Below are positions 6,479 through 14,498 of a stretch of 32,761 nucleotides of DNA, one piece after another. The stretch comes from Lentisphaerota bacterium (lineage in GTDB: Bacteria > Verrucomicrobiota > Kiritimatiellia > UBA8416 > VGWJ01). Within the stretch, counting starts at the first letter, position 1. Every line of letters starts with the position of its first letter. The DNA lies in NCBI GenBank assembly GCA_016873635.1, contig VGWJ01000035.1, forward strand, positions 1 through 32,761. Direction: 5' to 3'. Both the position numbers and the translations under genes were made by a program. The notes beneath the pieces were generated by a model. That model searched no databases. It saw only the letters and a program-made list of their open reading frames with translations, and was not told the DNA's origin.

Positions 6479-8041
6479 ATGAACGCAGAGGCGGCCTCAA
6501 TCGCGGAGATCCAGACCGGCGAGCCTGTTGAGGAGTCTCTCCTGTCTATCGCCGACGCACTTCGCGCCCGTTTTTTCGCCTCGGTCTCGTTCGCGCATCA
6601 GAAGGCGTTCGGGCAGTTTCTGACACCGCCGCACGTCGCTGACCTCATGGCGGCGATGTTTCAACTCCGCTCACGCCATGTACGACTCTTGGACGCAGGG
6701 GCCGGAATGGGGATACTGTCCGCTGCGTTCGTTCGACGCCAATTGCAGCGGAAGATGCCGCCGAAGCGCATCGAAGTGACGGCCTACGAACTGGACGCAA
6801 TGCTTCTTCGGGGCATCGAGCAAACCTGCGAAGCGTGCCGCGTCGCGTGCCAACAACACGGGGTGGAGTTCTCGGCCACGATCCGCAACACCGATTTCAT
6901 CGCCGAGGCCGCGGAGATGCAGAGGCACGACTTCTTCTCGAAGGCGCCGCCGGTATTCGACGCGGCTATCGTCAATCCGCCGTACGGGAAACTGTCCACA
7001 ACGTCAGACGGCTACCGTCTTCTACGCGCCGTGGGGGCCGAGACGACGAACCTCTATACGGCCTTTCTGAACCTCATTATCGGCCTGTTGCGCCCCAAGG
7101 GCGAACTGGTCGCCATCACGCCGCGCAGTTTCTGCAACGGCCCCTACTTCAAGCGATTCCGTCAGCGACTACTCACGGAGATGTCTCTGCGCAGAATTCA
7201 CGTCTTCGAGTCCAGGACGGCGGCTTTCAAACATGATGATGTCTTGCAGGAGAACGTCATTCTGCACGCGGTCAAGGGTCACCGAGACTCCCGCTGTATC
7301 CGTGTTTCGCAAAGCACCGGCGGTCATCATGACGCCGGTCAGAGTCGTACCTTTCCGACAACGGAAATCGTTTCGCCTGCCGATGCTGAAGCGTTCATCC
7401 ACATCCCCACGTCTGAGCAGCATCTGGCCGCACGTGGTCAAGTCGCCCGACTGGAGGCAACGCTTGGCCGGCTTGGGCTCGCGGTTTCGACAGGCCGGGT
7501 CGTCGCTTTCCGCGCCCGCGAGCACATCCGACAGAAGCCGGAAGAGGGTGCGTGCCCCCTGATTTATCCCTGCCATTTCGGCGGGTTGTTTGTAACTTGG
7601 CCAGCGGAGCGGGGCCGGAAACCGAATGCTATCCGGGAGGATGACCAGACGCAGAGTCTGACTATTCCGGCTGCCGTGTATGTCCTGACAAAACGGTTCA
7701 CATCCAAGGAAGAACGGCGACGAATAGTGGCCTGCATCTACGATCCCGTCCGCGTCGGATCGCAGCGGGTTGGGTTCGAGAACCACCTGAACTACATCCA
7801 TGCCAGCGGGAAGGGGTTGGACATGCTCTTGGCGAAGGGGCTGTGGGCCTACCTCAACTCGTCGGTCCTCGACCTGTACTTCCGCCAGTTCAACGGACAC
7901 ACCCAGGTCAACGCGACGGACCTCCGCAATGTGCGATTCCCATCGGCGCAGCAACTGCGCGCCATCGGACATCAGATCGGCGACAGGGGGCCGGGGCAGG
8001 ATGAGATCGATCAAATCGTGGCAAGGGAGTTGAAGGCATGA
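6479..8041 (+). CDS. type II adenine-N6 DNA methyltransferase, BsuBI/PstI type
   Basis: A 520-residue gamma-class-like N6-adenine methyltransferase. QFLTPPHVADLM is followed by SAM-binding motif I LLDAGAGMG near residue 70 and the catalytic motif IV NPPYG at Asn166. The C-terminal half would hold the target-recognition region. Size matches M.BsuBI and M.PstI (about 500 residues), and the neighbour is a BsuBI/PstI-family nuclease, so protection of CTGCAG-like sites is the natural inference, not proven. The start is uncertain: ATG at 6479 is chosen, a TTG at 6461 would add six residues, and neither has a good ribosome binding site. The stop overlaps the nuclease start by 4 nt (ATGA), indicating translational coupling. 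Confidence 0.85.
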   Translation: MNAEAASIAEIQTGEPVEESLLSIADALRARFFASVSFAHQKAFGQFLTPPHVADLMAAMFQLRSRHVRLLDAGAGMGILSAAFVRRQLQRKMPPKRIEVTAYELDAMLLRGIEQTCEACRVACQQHGVEFSATIRNTDFIAEAAEMQRHDFFSKAPPVFDAAIVNPPYGKLSTTSDGYRLLRAVGAETTNLYTAFLNLIIGLLRPKGELVAITPRSFCNGPYFKRFRQRLLTEMSLRRIHVFESRTAAFKHDDVLQENVILHAVKGHRDSRCIRVSQSTGGHHDAGQSRTFPTTEIVSPADAEAFIHIPTSEQHLAARGQVARLEATLGRLGLAVSTGRVVAFRAREHIRQKPEEGACPLIYPCHFGGLFVTWPAERGRKPNAIREDDQTQSLTIPAAVYVLTKRFTSKEERRRIVACIYDPVRVGSQRVGFENHLNYIHASGKGLDMLLAKGLWAYLNSSVLDLYFRQFNGHTQVNATDLRNVRFPSAQQLRAIGHQIGDRGPGQDEIDQIVARELKA

Positions 8042-9024
8042 GTCCGACCGCTGGCAAAGGCAAACCGCGTGGTGCGCGGAAACTCAAGGAAGCAACCGCG
8101 ATTCTGCGCGCAATGGGCTTCGGTCCGCGGCAAAGCAATGAAGTTGCCGGATACGTTCTCCTCGCCATTCTCGATCTTGGCCCCTATGACCCGTGGGAGA
8201 ATGCTCAAAGCCCTTTGCGCGGGATCACCCCCATCATTGATTTCGTGGCCGAGAAGTACCGGACGAGATATGCCCCGAACACCCGCGAGACCATCCGTGA
8301 CGAAGCCGTGAAGTATTTCGTCGAAGAGGGGCTTCTGGCGAAGAACCCGGACGAGCCAGGTCGCCCGACGAACAGCGGCAAGACGGTGTACCAGATCGAG
8401 CCAACCGCTCTCAGACTGTGCAGGGCTTTCAAGACAGACAGATGGAGTACCGCGCTGCAGCGGTATCTCGCCGCGAAAGAAGAGATCAAACGGGAGTTGC
8501 AGCGCGCTCGGGACATCGCGCGCATTCCGGTCCGCCTGCCAACCGGAAAGGAGATCAGTCTTTCGCCGGGCGGCCAGAATCCACTTATCAAGGCGTTCAT
8601 CGAGCAATTCTGCACGCGGTTTGTGCCCGGTGGCGTGGTTCTTTATGTCGGAGACGCCGAGAACAAGTTCCAGCACTTCGAGACCGAGTACTTTGCCCGT
8701 GTTGGCGTGCACGTCGACTCTGCCGCCAAGATGCCGGATGTTGTCGTTCACGATCCGAAGCGTGGATGGTTGGTCATCGGCGAAGCCGTGACAAGTGCTG
8801 GGGTTGTGGACGGGAAGCGACGGCGGGAACTCAAGGAGTTGTTCGGCGGATTTCGCACCGGTATTGTTTTCGTCACCGCATTCGAGGATCGCGACGCAAT
8901 GGGCCGTTTCTTGAGCCAGATTTCCTGGGAAACGGAGGTCTGGATTGCCGAAGACCCCGACCACGTTGTTCACTTCAACGGGGAACGTTTTCTCGGGCCG
9001 TATCCCGACACGATGATTGGATGA
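8038..9024 (+). CDS. BsuBI/PstI-family type II restriction endonuclease
   Basis: A 328-residue protein, the usual length for this family. An N-terminal helical, winged-helix-like domain (about 1-150) precedes a C-terminal catalytic domain with the family's blocks: YVGDAENK, KMPDVVVHD near residue 232, EAVTSAG near 249, KRRREL, VTAFEDR, and WETEVWIAEDPDHVVHFNG near 297-315, ending FLGPYP. The PD...EAV residues fit a PD-(D/E)XK-type metal site. It would cut unmethylated DNA at the site protected by the upstream methyltransferase, classically CTGCAG for BsuBI and PstI. The gene looks intact. Its stop is immediately followed by the truncated end of an opposing gene, which marks an insertion or deletion junction. 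Confidence 0.88.
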   Translation: MSPTAGKGKPRGARKLKEATAILRAMGFGPRQSNEVAGYVLLAILDLGPYDPWENAQSPLRGITPIIDFVAEKYRTRYAPNTRETIRDEAVKYFVEEGLLAKNPDEPGRPTNSGKTVYQIEPTALRLCRAFKTDRWSTALQRYLAAKEEIKRELQRARDIARIPVRLPTGKEISLSPGGQNPLIKAFIEQFCTRFVPGGVVLYVGDAENKFQHFETEYFARVGVHVDSAAKMPDVVVHDPKRGWLVIGEAVTSAGVVDGKRRRELKELFGGFRTGIVFVTAFEDRDAMGRFLSQISWETEVWIAEDPDHVVHFNGERFLGPYPDTMIG

Positions 9025-9029
9025 ACACA

Positions 9030-9690
9030 CACACGTTCCCGTGCATGTCCTGCAGTCCCCAGGCATTCCCCTTCTTCTTCCCCGCCGGATGCGTCGTTTC
9101 ATCGCTGTTGTCCAGGTACCACGCCATGCGATCGAGATCATCTTCTTCATCGCCCCCGGCAAAGCGCGTTGTCGACCCGGCCCTGCAGGCGTACTCCCAT
9201 TCCGCCTCGGTCGGAAGCCGGAATCCCGTTGCCGCCGGCCCGTTGCTGATCCCGGCCACCAGCAAATTCAGTTTCCGGAGGAATTCCTGACAGTCGTCCC
9301 AGCTCACGCTTTCCACCGGCGCGGACGCCCCGGCATCCGTAAAACAGGACGGGTTTTCCCCCATCACCCGCTGCCACTGGGCCTGCGTCACTTCGTGTTT
9401 TCCCATCCAGAAATCATTGCTGATCGTCACCCGGCGCTGCGGCCTCTCATCCGCGTACTGGCCGTCCTCTCCCGCGGGGCTGCCCATCACGAACGTGCCT
9501 GCCGGCACTGAAATCATCTCCATCTTCACCCCGTTGCCCAGGTCGATCACAATCGTTTCCCGGGGGGGCGTTCCGCCGGGCCCTGCGATCCCGGGATCCC
9601 CGTCTTCCTGCCCCGCCAAACGAGGTAAAGGAGCACACCCGCGATGACGCCGATTGCCAGAACCGCCGCAATGATCTTCCTGTTGCCCAT
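9030..9690 (-). pseudogene. formylglycine-generating-enzyme-like (SUMF1) gene, frameshifted and truncated
   Basis: Reading leftwards from the ATG at 9690, a membrane anchor (IIAAVLAIGVIAGVLLYLV) leads into a low-complexity linker, then the frame is lost at a run of seven C (seven G on the plus strand, 9562-9568). One extra C would restore continuity. After the run the other frame encodes a clear FGE-sulfatase domain: MEMISVPAGTFVMG, DERPQRRVTI, KHEVTQAQW, PVESVSWDDCQEFLRKL, RLPTEAEWEYACRAG, and AWGLQDMHGNV. The domain then stops at HGNV, where the family continues WEW and a further 60-100 residues with the active-site region. The end coincides with the end of the restriction gene. Intact members are usually membrane-anchored or secreted and modify sulfatases or have lost that role. 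Here it is dead at the 3' end; the frameshift could be a sequencing error. Confidence 0.82.
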
Positions 9691-9732
9691 TGATCCGCCC
9701 TCTTGATGGTCCTGTTAACTGACCCATTTCGC

Positions 9733-9760
9733 ACGTTGACAAGCGGACGTTGACAAGCGG
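9733..9760. repeat. tandem 14-bp repeat, two copies
   Basis: ACGTTGACAAGCGG occurs twice without a gap (9733-9746, 9747-9760) between the divergent FGE-like pseudogene and the beta-barrel gene. Each copy contains a TTGACA -35-like hexamer, so the duplication may supply alternative -35 elements or a repeated regulator site for the gene at 9829. Confidence 0.65.
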
Positions 9761-9794
9761 GGCGCGGTGTCTCAACATGCGGGCGCATCTGTCA

Positions 9795-9812
9795 CGGGGG
9801 CGGGCGCCCCCG
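9795..9812. promoter_or_regulatory. perfect GC-rich palindrome in the 5' leader
   Basis: CGGGGGCG and CGCCCCCG, separated by 2 nt, lie 17 nt before the start codon at 9829 and just upstream of the GAGGGAGG ribosome binding site. In RNA it would be a tight hairpin next to the ribosome binding site. Confidence 0.45.
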
Positions 9813-9828
9813 AGGGAGGGTCCGGGCG

Positions 9829-10566
9829 ATGCGTAACGCGACGGCGGTCTTGGTGGCGGGACTGGCGGTCGTCTCCGGGGCGCGTGCGCAGTATCCCGGG
9901 GCGCCCTTGCTGGACACGGCGGGGCCCGGACAGAACAGGGCCGCTTACGGCTGGGCAGCGGCGTCCGCGGCGTTCGACGGGTCGGGCTACGTGGGCGCCA
10001 GGGGCGGGTACCGCGCGACCGAAGACCTCCTGCTGTTTGCCGACGCGGGATACACGGAGGCCCTGACGCACGGACTTTCGATTGTTCCCACGGATGTCGC
10101 GGCGACGATCGCGCAGGCGGGCGCGGCGTGGACGCTGCCGCTGCGTCTGCCCTTCCGCCTCGCGGCGCGCGCCTGTGCGTTCAAGGCGTTCGTGCCCCCG
10201 AAGACCCATGCGCTTTCCGTGCAGAACAGCGCCATGATCGACGCCGCCCTGAGCATGAATGCCTCCGGGGCGGCGGCACAGCTCGTCGGCGGCAGGGAGG
10301 CGGCAGAGGGCCTGCGGATCTACGGCGGCCTCGGGGTTCATTTCCTGATTGCGGAGGCAAGCCTGGATTACACGATCCGCCCCGTTTTCGCGGACCGGCC
10401 GGCGCCGGTCCAGCCGGGCGGGACGCGGCACCAGCGGGCCTCGGAACTGGACCTGGGGCTGGCGGGAGGCCTGGCTTACCGCGTGGCGCGGAACGTGGAC
10501 GCGATGGCGGAGCTGTCCTACCTGAAGGGGCCCGCCGTCGCAGCCGGTTTTCGGGCGGCGTTCTAG
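9829..10566 (+). CDS. secreted outer-membrane beta-barrel-like protein
   Basis: A 245-residue protein. The N-terminus MRNATAVLVAGLAVVSGARA fits a Sec signal peptide with cleavage after ARA. The mature part consists of alternating short amphipathic stretches such as GSGYVGARGGYRATEDLLLFADAGYT and RASELDLGLAGGLAYRVARNVDAMAELSYLKGP, and ends in Phe, as outer-membrane barrels do. No specific family is recognised. GAGGGAGG lies about 10 nt before the ATG. The lipoprotein gene follows after 16 nt, so the two probably share a transcript and act in the envelope. Confidence 0.75.
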   Translation: MRNATAVLVAGLAVVSGARAQYPGAPLLDTAGPGQNRAAYGWAAASAAFDGSGYVGARGGYRATEDLLLFADAGYTEALTHGLSIVPTDVAATIAQAGAAWTLPLRLPFRLAARACAFKAFVPPKTHALSVQNSAMIDAALSMNASGAAAQLVGGREAAEGLRIYGGLGVHFLIAEASLDYTIRPVFADRPAPVQPGGTRHQRASELDLGLAGGLAYRVARNVDAMAELSYLKGPAVAAGFRAAF

Positions 10567-10582
10567 CCCGAAGGAAGACACC

Positions 10583-11071
10583 ATGAAGAGACGTGACTCG
10601 GTGCTGGCGGCGGGTCTTGCCGCGGTCCTGGCGCTGACCGCGGCGTGCGAGGACCCCTACGAGGTCGATTCGCGGGATTCCTACTCGGGGCCGGCAGTCC
10701 CCGACGTCGCCGGCGAATGGAAGGGCTGCCACTACATCCGCCGCGGGGGCCGCAACGTGGGCCAGACCTCCGTCACCGCCACCATCTTCCAGAACGAGGC
10801 GGACCGCACGCGGGTCACGGTCGTCACCTCCCTGCACGGCATGGGCCAGTTCCTGAGCGGAACGATCGACGCTAGCGGCTTCATGTTCCTGATCGACTTG
10901 TTCGACGGCGAGGACTGGACCACGCACTACCGCAACGCGACGCCCGACTTCATCGAGATTGACGACTACCTGATGGTCAACAACGTGATCACCGGCGTCA
11001 ACGTCGTCTACCTGAACGAGCGCCTGACAAGCGCCGGTCCGCGGCACTCCGACAGGCTGTCCTTCTATTGA
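10583..11071 (+). CDS. putative lipoprotein of unknown function
   Basis: A 162-residue protein whose N-terminus MKRRDSVLAAGLAAVLALTAAC looks like a lipoprotein signal with a slightly off-consensus lipobox (TAAC), making Cys22 the likely lipidated residue. The mature part (about 140 residues) starts acidic and contains a beta-rich region around DVAGEWKGCHYIRRGGRN and NVGQTSVTATIFQNEADRTR, which is similar in style to small envelope lipocalin-like domains; I do not recognise the family. It sits 16 nt after the beta-barrel-like gene and converges on pgi. Confidence 0.72.
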   Translation: MKRRDSVLAAGLAAVLALTAACEDPYEVDSRDSYSGPAVPDVAGEWKGCHYIRRGGRNVGQTSVTATIFQNEADRTRVTVVTSLHGMGQFLSGTIDASGFMFLIDLFDGEDWTTHYRNATPDFIEIDDYLMVNNVITGVNVVYLNERLTSAGPRHSDRLSFY

Positions 11072-11122
11072 GACGGACCGGCCCGACCGCCGGCGACGGT
11101 TGCGCGGAAACGCCGCCGCGCG

Positions 11123-12745
11123 CTATCGGCCCCGCCGCCCGCGGTAGCGCCGGATCAGGGCGTTGGTGGAGCTGTCGTGCCGCAGATCCGGCTCCCCGGC
11201 GGGGGCCAGCTCGGGCAGAACCGCGGAAGCGAGCTGCTTGCCCAGCTCGACCCCCCACTGGTCGAAGGAATTGACGTCCCAGATCACGCCCTGCACGAAG
11301 ACCTTGTGCTCGTAAAGCGCGGTGAGCGCGCCCAGCGCGTGCGGCGTGAGGCTCGCGGCCAGGATCGTGTTCGTCGGCCGGTTGCCGTCGAACGTCTTGT
11401 GGGCGATCAACCCGCCGCGCAGGCCCTCGGCGCGCAGCTCTTCGGCGGTCTTGCCGAAGGCCAGCGCCGCGGTCTGCGCAATGAGGTTGGCCATGAGCTT
11501 GTCGTGATGGTCCCCCAGCGGATTGTGCGAGCGGCAGACGCCGATGAAATCCGCCGGGACCATCTGCGTGCCCTGGTGAATCAGCTGGTAGAAGGCGTGC
11601 TGCCCGTTGGTGCCCGGCTCGCCCCACACCACCGGCCCGGTGGCCCACGCCACGCGCTGCCCGCCGCGCGACACGCTCTTGCCGTTGCTCTCCATGTCAA
11701 GCTGCTGCAGGTGCGCCGCGAAACGGTGCAGGTACTGGTCGTAGGCCAGCACGGCGTGCGTTCGCGCGCCGAAGAAGTTGTTGTACCACACGCCCAGCAT
11801 GCCCAGGATCGCCGGCATGTTGGCGTCAAGCGGCGCCCCGGCGAAGTGCCGGTCCATGGCGTGAAAGCCTTCGAGCATCTCCGCAAAATTCTCCGGCCCG
11901 ATCGCAATCATCAGCGGCAGGCCGATGGCGGAACACAGCGAGTAACGGCCGCCCACCCAGTCCCAGAATTCGAACATGTTGGCCGGGGCGATGCCGAACG
12001 CGCGCACCTCCGCCGCGCTGGTGGAAACGGCCACGAAGTGCCGGGCCACCGCGGCTTCGTCGCGCAGCGCCTCCAGCGTCCAGGCGCGCGCCGTGCGCGC
12101 GTTGGTCATCGTCTCCAGCGTGGTGAAAGTCTTCGACGCGATGATGAACAGCGTCTCGGCCGGGTCCATGCCGCGGACGGCCTCCGCGAAATGCGTGCCG
12201 TCCACGTTGGACACGAAACACACCCGCAGGTTCCGGTCGCCGTAGGGCTTCAGCGCCTCGGCGGCCATGGCCGGCCCCAGATCGGATCCGCCGATGCCGA
12301 TGTTGACGACGTTGCGCATGCGCCTGCCCGTGTGCCCGGTCCACTGCCCGGCGCGCACGCGCCGCGCAAAGTCCGCCATGCGCGCCAGCACCGCGTTGAC
12401 CGCCGGCATCACGTCGCGGCCGCCCACCGGCACCGGCGCGTTCGCGCGGTTGCGCAGCGCCGTGTGCAGCACGGCGCGGTTCTCGGTCGTGTTGATCCGT
12501 TCGCCCGCGAACATGTCGCGGACCGCCCGCGGCAGGCCGCAGGCCTCGGCCAGCGCGAAGAGCAGGCGCATGGTTTCGCCGGTGACGCGGTTCTTGGAGT
12601 AGTCGAGGTACAGGCCCGCGGCCTCGAGCGTCAGCCGCGTGCCGCGCTCGGGGTCGGCCGCGAAGAGCTCGCGCAGGTGCGCCTCGCGCGTTCTCTCGTG
12701 GTGTTCGGCCAGCTTCCGCCATTCCGGCATCTGCGTGCGCATCAT
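11123..12745 (-). CDS. pgi: glucose-6-phosphate isomerase
   Basis: A 540-residue enzyme of normal length that interconverts glucose-6-phosphate and fructose-6-phosphate in the cytoplasm. Family blocks are intact: [33 protein letters not shown], the [16 protein letters not shown] sugar-phosphate segment, [10 protein letters not shown] with the catalytic Glu, [15 protein letters not shown] with the catalytic His, and [13 protein letters not shown] with the essential Lys. The start at 12745 has GGGGGAGG about 8 nt upstream; the next codon is also ATG. It is the last gene of a minus-strand set and converges on the lipoprotein gene with only 51 nt between them. Confidence 0.96.
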   Translation of the reverse strand: MMRTQMPEWRKLAEHHERTREAHLRELFAADPERGTRLTLEAAGLYLDYSKNRVTGETMRLLFALAEACGLPRAVRDMFAGERINTTENRAVLHTALRNRANAPVPVGGRDVMPAVNAVLARMADFARRVRAGQWTGHTGRRMRNVVNIGIGGSDLGPAMAAEALKPYGDRNLRVCFVSNVDGTHFAEAVRGMDPAETLFIIASKTFTTLETMTNARTARAWTLEALRDEAAVARHFVAVSTSAAEVRAFGIAPANMFEFWDWVGGRYSLCSAIGLPLMIAIGPENFAEMLEGFHAMDRHFAGAPLDANMPAILGMLGVWYNNFFGARTHAVLAYDQYLHRFAAHLQQLDMESNGKSVSRGGQRVAWATGPVVWGEPGTNGQHAFYQLIHQGTQMVPADFIGVCRSHNPLGDHHDKLMANLIAQTAALAFGKTAEELRAEGLRGGLIAHKTFDGNRPTNTILAASLTPHALGALTALYEHKVFVQGVIWDVNSFDQWGVELGKQLASAVLPELAPAGEPDLRHDSSTNALIRRYRGRRGR

Positions 12746-12858
12746 GGGCCAATCCTCCCCCGGCGGCCGCCGGTTCTCTCAGTCCTTCCTGCCCTTTCAG
12801 CCCTTTGATCGCCGCTGCCGCGACCGCCGTCACCGGCGCGCGCGGCGTGGCCGTCCAT

Positions 12859-13222
12859 TCACCTCATCCGCCGGACGCGGACCTCGATCGCCGGCGTGTC
12901 CTTCAGCAGCTCCATGAGTTCGCCCGCTCCGGTATCCCCGTAGCGATAGGGGTAAAGGACGGGGGGTTTGAAAGCGCGCGCCGCGTCGGCAACCATCGCC
13001 GGGGTCATCGTGTACGGCAGGTTCATGGGAAGAAAGGCCGCGTCTATTCCCGTCAGCGCCTTCATCTCCGCGGTGTTCTCCGTATCGCCCGCGATGTACA
13101 CCTGCTTGCCGCCGAACTCAAGCACGAGGCTGCCGTGCCCCAGGAAAGTCAACGTCAGGTCTCCGGACGAAGTCGGGATGATGTCGGTTTCGAATTCGTT
13201 CTCCGCTTTCGGGCGGCAGATA
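12859..13222 (-). pseudogene. metallo-beta-lactamase-fold hydrolase, internally deleted
   Basis: The frame encodes ENEFETDIIPTSSGDLTLTFLGHGSLVLEFGGK, the usual N-terminal strand pair of a family of MBL-fold hydrolases, and then jumps straight to the C-terminal part VYIAGDTENTAEMKALTG...FLPMNLPYTMTP...YPYRYGDT. From memory of the family, about 95-100 residues should lie between, including the HxHxDH metal-binding motif; none of it is present. The family's YPYHYGDT His is also Arg here. No ATG, GTG or TTG start is found between the upstream stop codon and the homology. The reading frame stays open across the deletion, so the loss was probably a clean in-frame event, but the product could not hold the metal site. 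I treat it as a pseudogene. Confidence 0.78.
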
Positions 13223-13232
13223 GGACGCCCCC

Positions 13233-13904
13233 TCAGGCCGGGTATTCGTTGCAGAGGCAGTACAGGGGCGGCTCGTCTTCCTCGATCCGCGGAAAACGGC
13301 CGACCGGCTCCAGGAACCGGTTGTCGCGGGCGTCGTCGTTGACCATCGAGACCTCGCCCAGCAGCACCTTGCCCGTGCCCTTGCGGCCGTAGAAGCAATG
13401 GTAGTTGTAGGCCGGCAGCGTGATGCTGTCGCCGGGCCTGAGCACGACGCTGCCGCGCGCCTTGACCTCGGTGGTGAGGCCGTCCATCTGCACGACCACC
13501 GGCGTGTCCGCCAGCTTCTGGTCCGGCGTGGAATTGCCCAGCTCGATCACCAGCTCGCCGCCGCCCCGGTTGATGATGTCTTCGCACTTGTGCCAGTGAA
13601 AGTGCCAGGGCGTGACCTGTTCTTCTTCGACAATCAGGATCTTTTCCGCGTACGGCTTGCCCTTCGGGTCGTCCACCCTGCCGTTGCGGATCGTGAACAG
13701 GATCAGGCCGACCCTGTGGAAATCGCCGGAGCCGAAATCCGTCACGTCCCAGCCCAGGCAGTTGCGGAAGATCTCCCCGGCCCGGTCCCGGTTCTTCCGC
13801 CAGTCCTCCGGCCTCCAGCAGGCCCAGCGCGGCAGGTGAAAACCAAGCTTCTTCAGGAACGCCACGGTCTCGCGCTGCAGTGCGTTGATTTCCGATCTCT
13901 TCAT
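13233..13904 (-). CDS. D-lyxose isomerase-like cupin sugar isomerase
   Basis: A 223-residue single-domain cupin. The metal-binding motif is visible as TPWHFHWHKCEDIINRGGG (two His and a Glu), with a further His in PAYNYHCFYG completing the site. The N-terminus MKRSEINALQRETVAFLKKLGFHLP and the C-terminus ending LYCLCNEYPA are typical of the D-lyxose ketol-isomerase group, which converts D-lyxose to D-xylulose and also acts on D-mannose. The substrate in this organism is an inference. An AAGGATGAGGG stretch lies just before the ATG. The neighbours, a VOC protein and pgi, do not narrow its role beyond sugar metabolism. Confidence 0.85.
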   Translation of the reverse strand: MKRSEINALQRETVAFLKKLGFHLPRWACWRPEDWRKNRDRAGEIFRNCLGWDVTDFGSGDFHRVGLILFTIRNGRVDDPKGKPYAEKILIVEEEQVTPWHFHWHKCEDIINRGGGELVIELGNSTPDQKLADTPVVVQMDGLTTEVKARGSVVLRPGDSITLPAYNYHCFYGRKGTGKVLLGEVSMVNDDARDNRFLEPVGRFPRIEEDEPPLYCLCNEYPA

Positions 13905-13931
13905 GCCCTCATCCTTTCGTGTCGCTCCGTT

Positions 13932-14342
13932 TCAGTCAAGCCGGCACTCGGCGCCCGTGCGCTGCGAGCTTTCGGCGGTGTACTCGTGGAACTCGATGCG
14001 CACCCCGGAAGGATCGCTGGTCCAGGCCTGCCAGGAACGGTCCTGGCCCATGCGCTTGTCGCTCACCTCGCAGCCGAGCTTGCGCAGGCGGGCGACGGTT
14101 TCGTCCAGATTGTCCGTCTCCAGGCAGATATGCTGGATCGGGGCGCGCGCCTCCCGGTCCAACGCCTCGTTCTGGAAGACCTCGATAAACCCGCCGTCCG
14201 GAAAGGCCAGGTAGCAGCCCACGGTCCTGCCGCCGCGCGTGAAGTCGAACACGCGGCGCATCTGCACGGCTTCCGCATAGAACCTTGCCGTGGCCTGCAG
14301 GTCCGTGGCGCCGATGCACACATGTGCCAGTCCTTTGATCAT
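13932..14342 (-). CDS. VOC (glyoxalase/dioxygenase) superfamily protein
   Basis: A 136-residue protein with two beta-alpha-beta-beta-beta units: MIKGLAHVCIGATDLQATARFYAE in the first and IQHICLETDNLDETVARLRKLG in the second. Candidate metal ligands are His in LAHVCI, Glu in GFIEVF, His in IQHICLE and Glu in RIEFHE, so a lactoylglutathione-lyase-like or related metal-dependent activity is possible. The substrate is unknown. The ATG at 14342 is chosen because the domain starts there; the upstream in-frame extension to 14432 looks non-coding. Its ribosome binding site is weak. Confidence 0.8.
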   Translation of the reverse strand: MIKGLAHVCIGATDLQATARFYAEAVQMRRVFDFTRGGRTVGCYLAFPDGGFIEVFQNEALDREARAPIQHICLETDNLDETVARLRKLGCEVSDKRMGQDRSWQAWTSDPSGVRIEFHEYTAESSQRTGAECRLD

Positions 14343-14450
14343 CTTGTGCGTGTCTTTCGGGTTGTCGTGCGGTTTGCCGGTGGCGCCGTCGGCCGGTATC
14401 CTCTCCGTTGCAGGAGCCGGAAGCAAGTCCAAAGCGGGAGAAAGGCGCGG

Positions 14451-14472
14451 CGGGCGGACGCAAGTCCGCCCG
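14451..14472 (-). terminator. hairpin downstream of folD, likely terminator
   Basis: CGGGCGGAC (14451-14459) and GTCCGCCCG (14464-14472) form a perfect 9-bp stem with a 4-nt loop, 27 nt beyond the folD stop. In the minus-strand transcript the stem is followed by a short pyrimidine stretch containing TTT rather than a full T-tract, so termination may be weak. Confidence 0.5.
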
Positions 14473-14498
14473 GCCCCTTCCGGCCTTCGCGCGGGCGA

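Noticed and set aside
8975-9050. Inverted repeat around AACGGGGAACG and ACGTTCCCG as an attC of the restriction-modification cassette
   Set aside because: One arm codes for the conserved HFNG of the nuclease and the other for the conserved MHGNV of the FGE-like protein, so the match is best explained by coding constraint; there are no attC-like inner boxes.
11072-11122. GC-rich pairing between the convergent lipoprotein gene and pgi as a bidirectional terminator
   Set aside because: Only a 6-bp stem (GCGCGG/CCGCGC) with no T-tract on either strand; too weak to call.
11177-12808. Long plus-strand open frame opposite pgi
   Set aside because: Shadow of pgi with no domain and biased composition.
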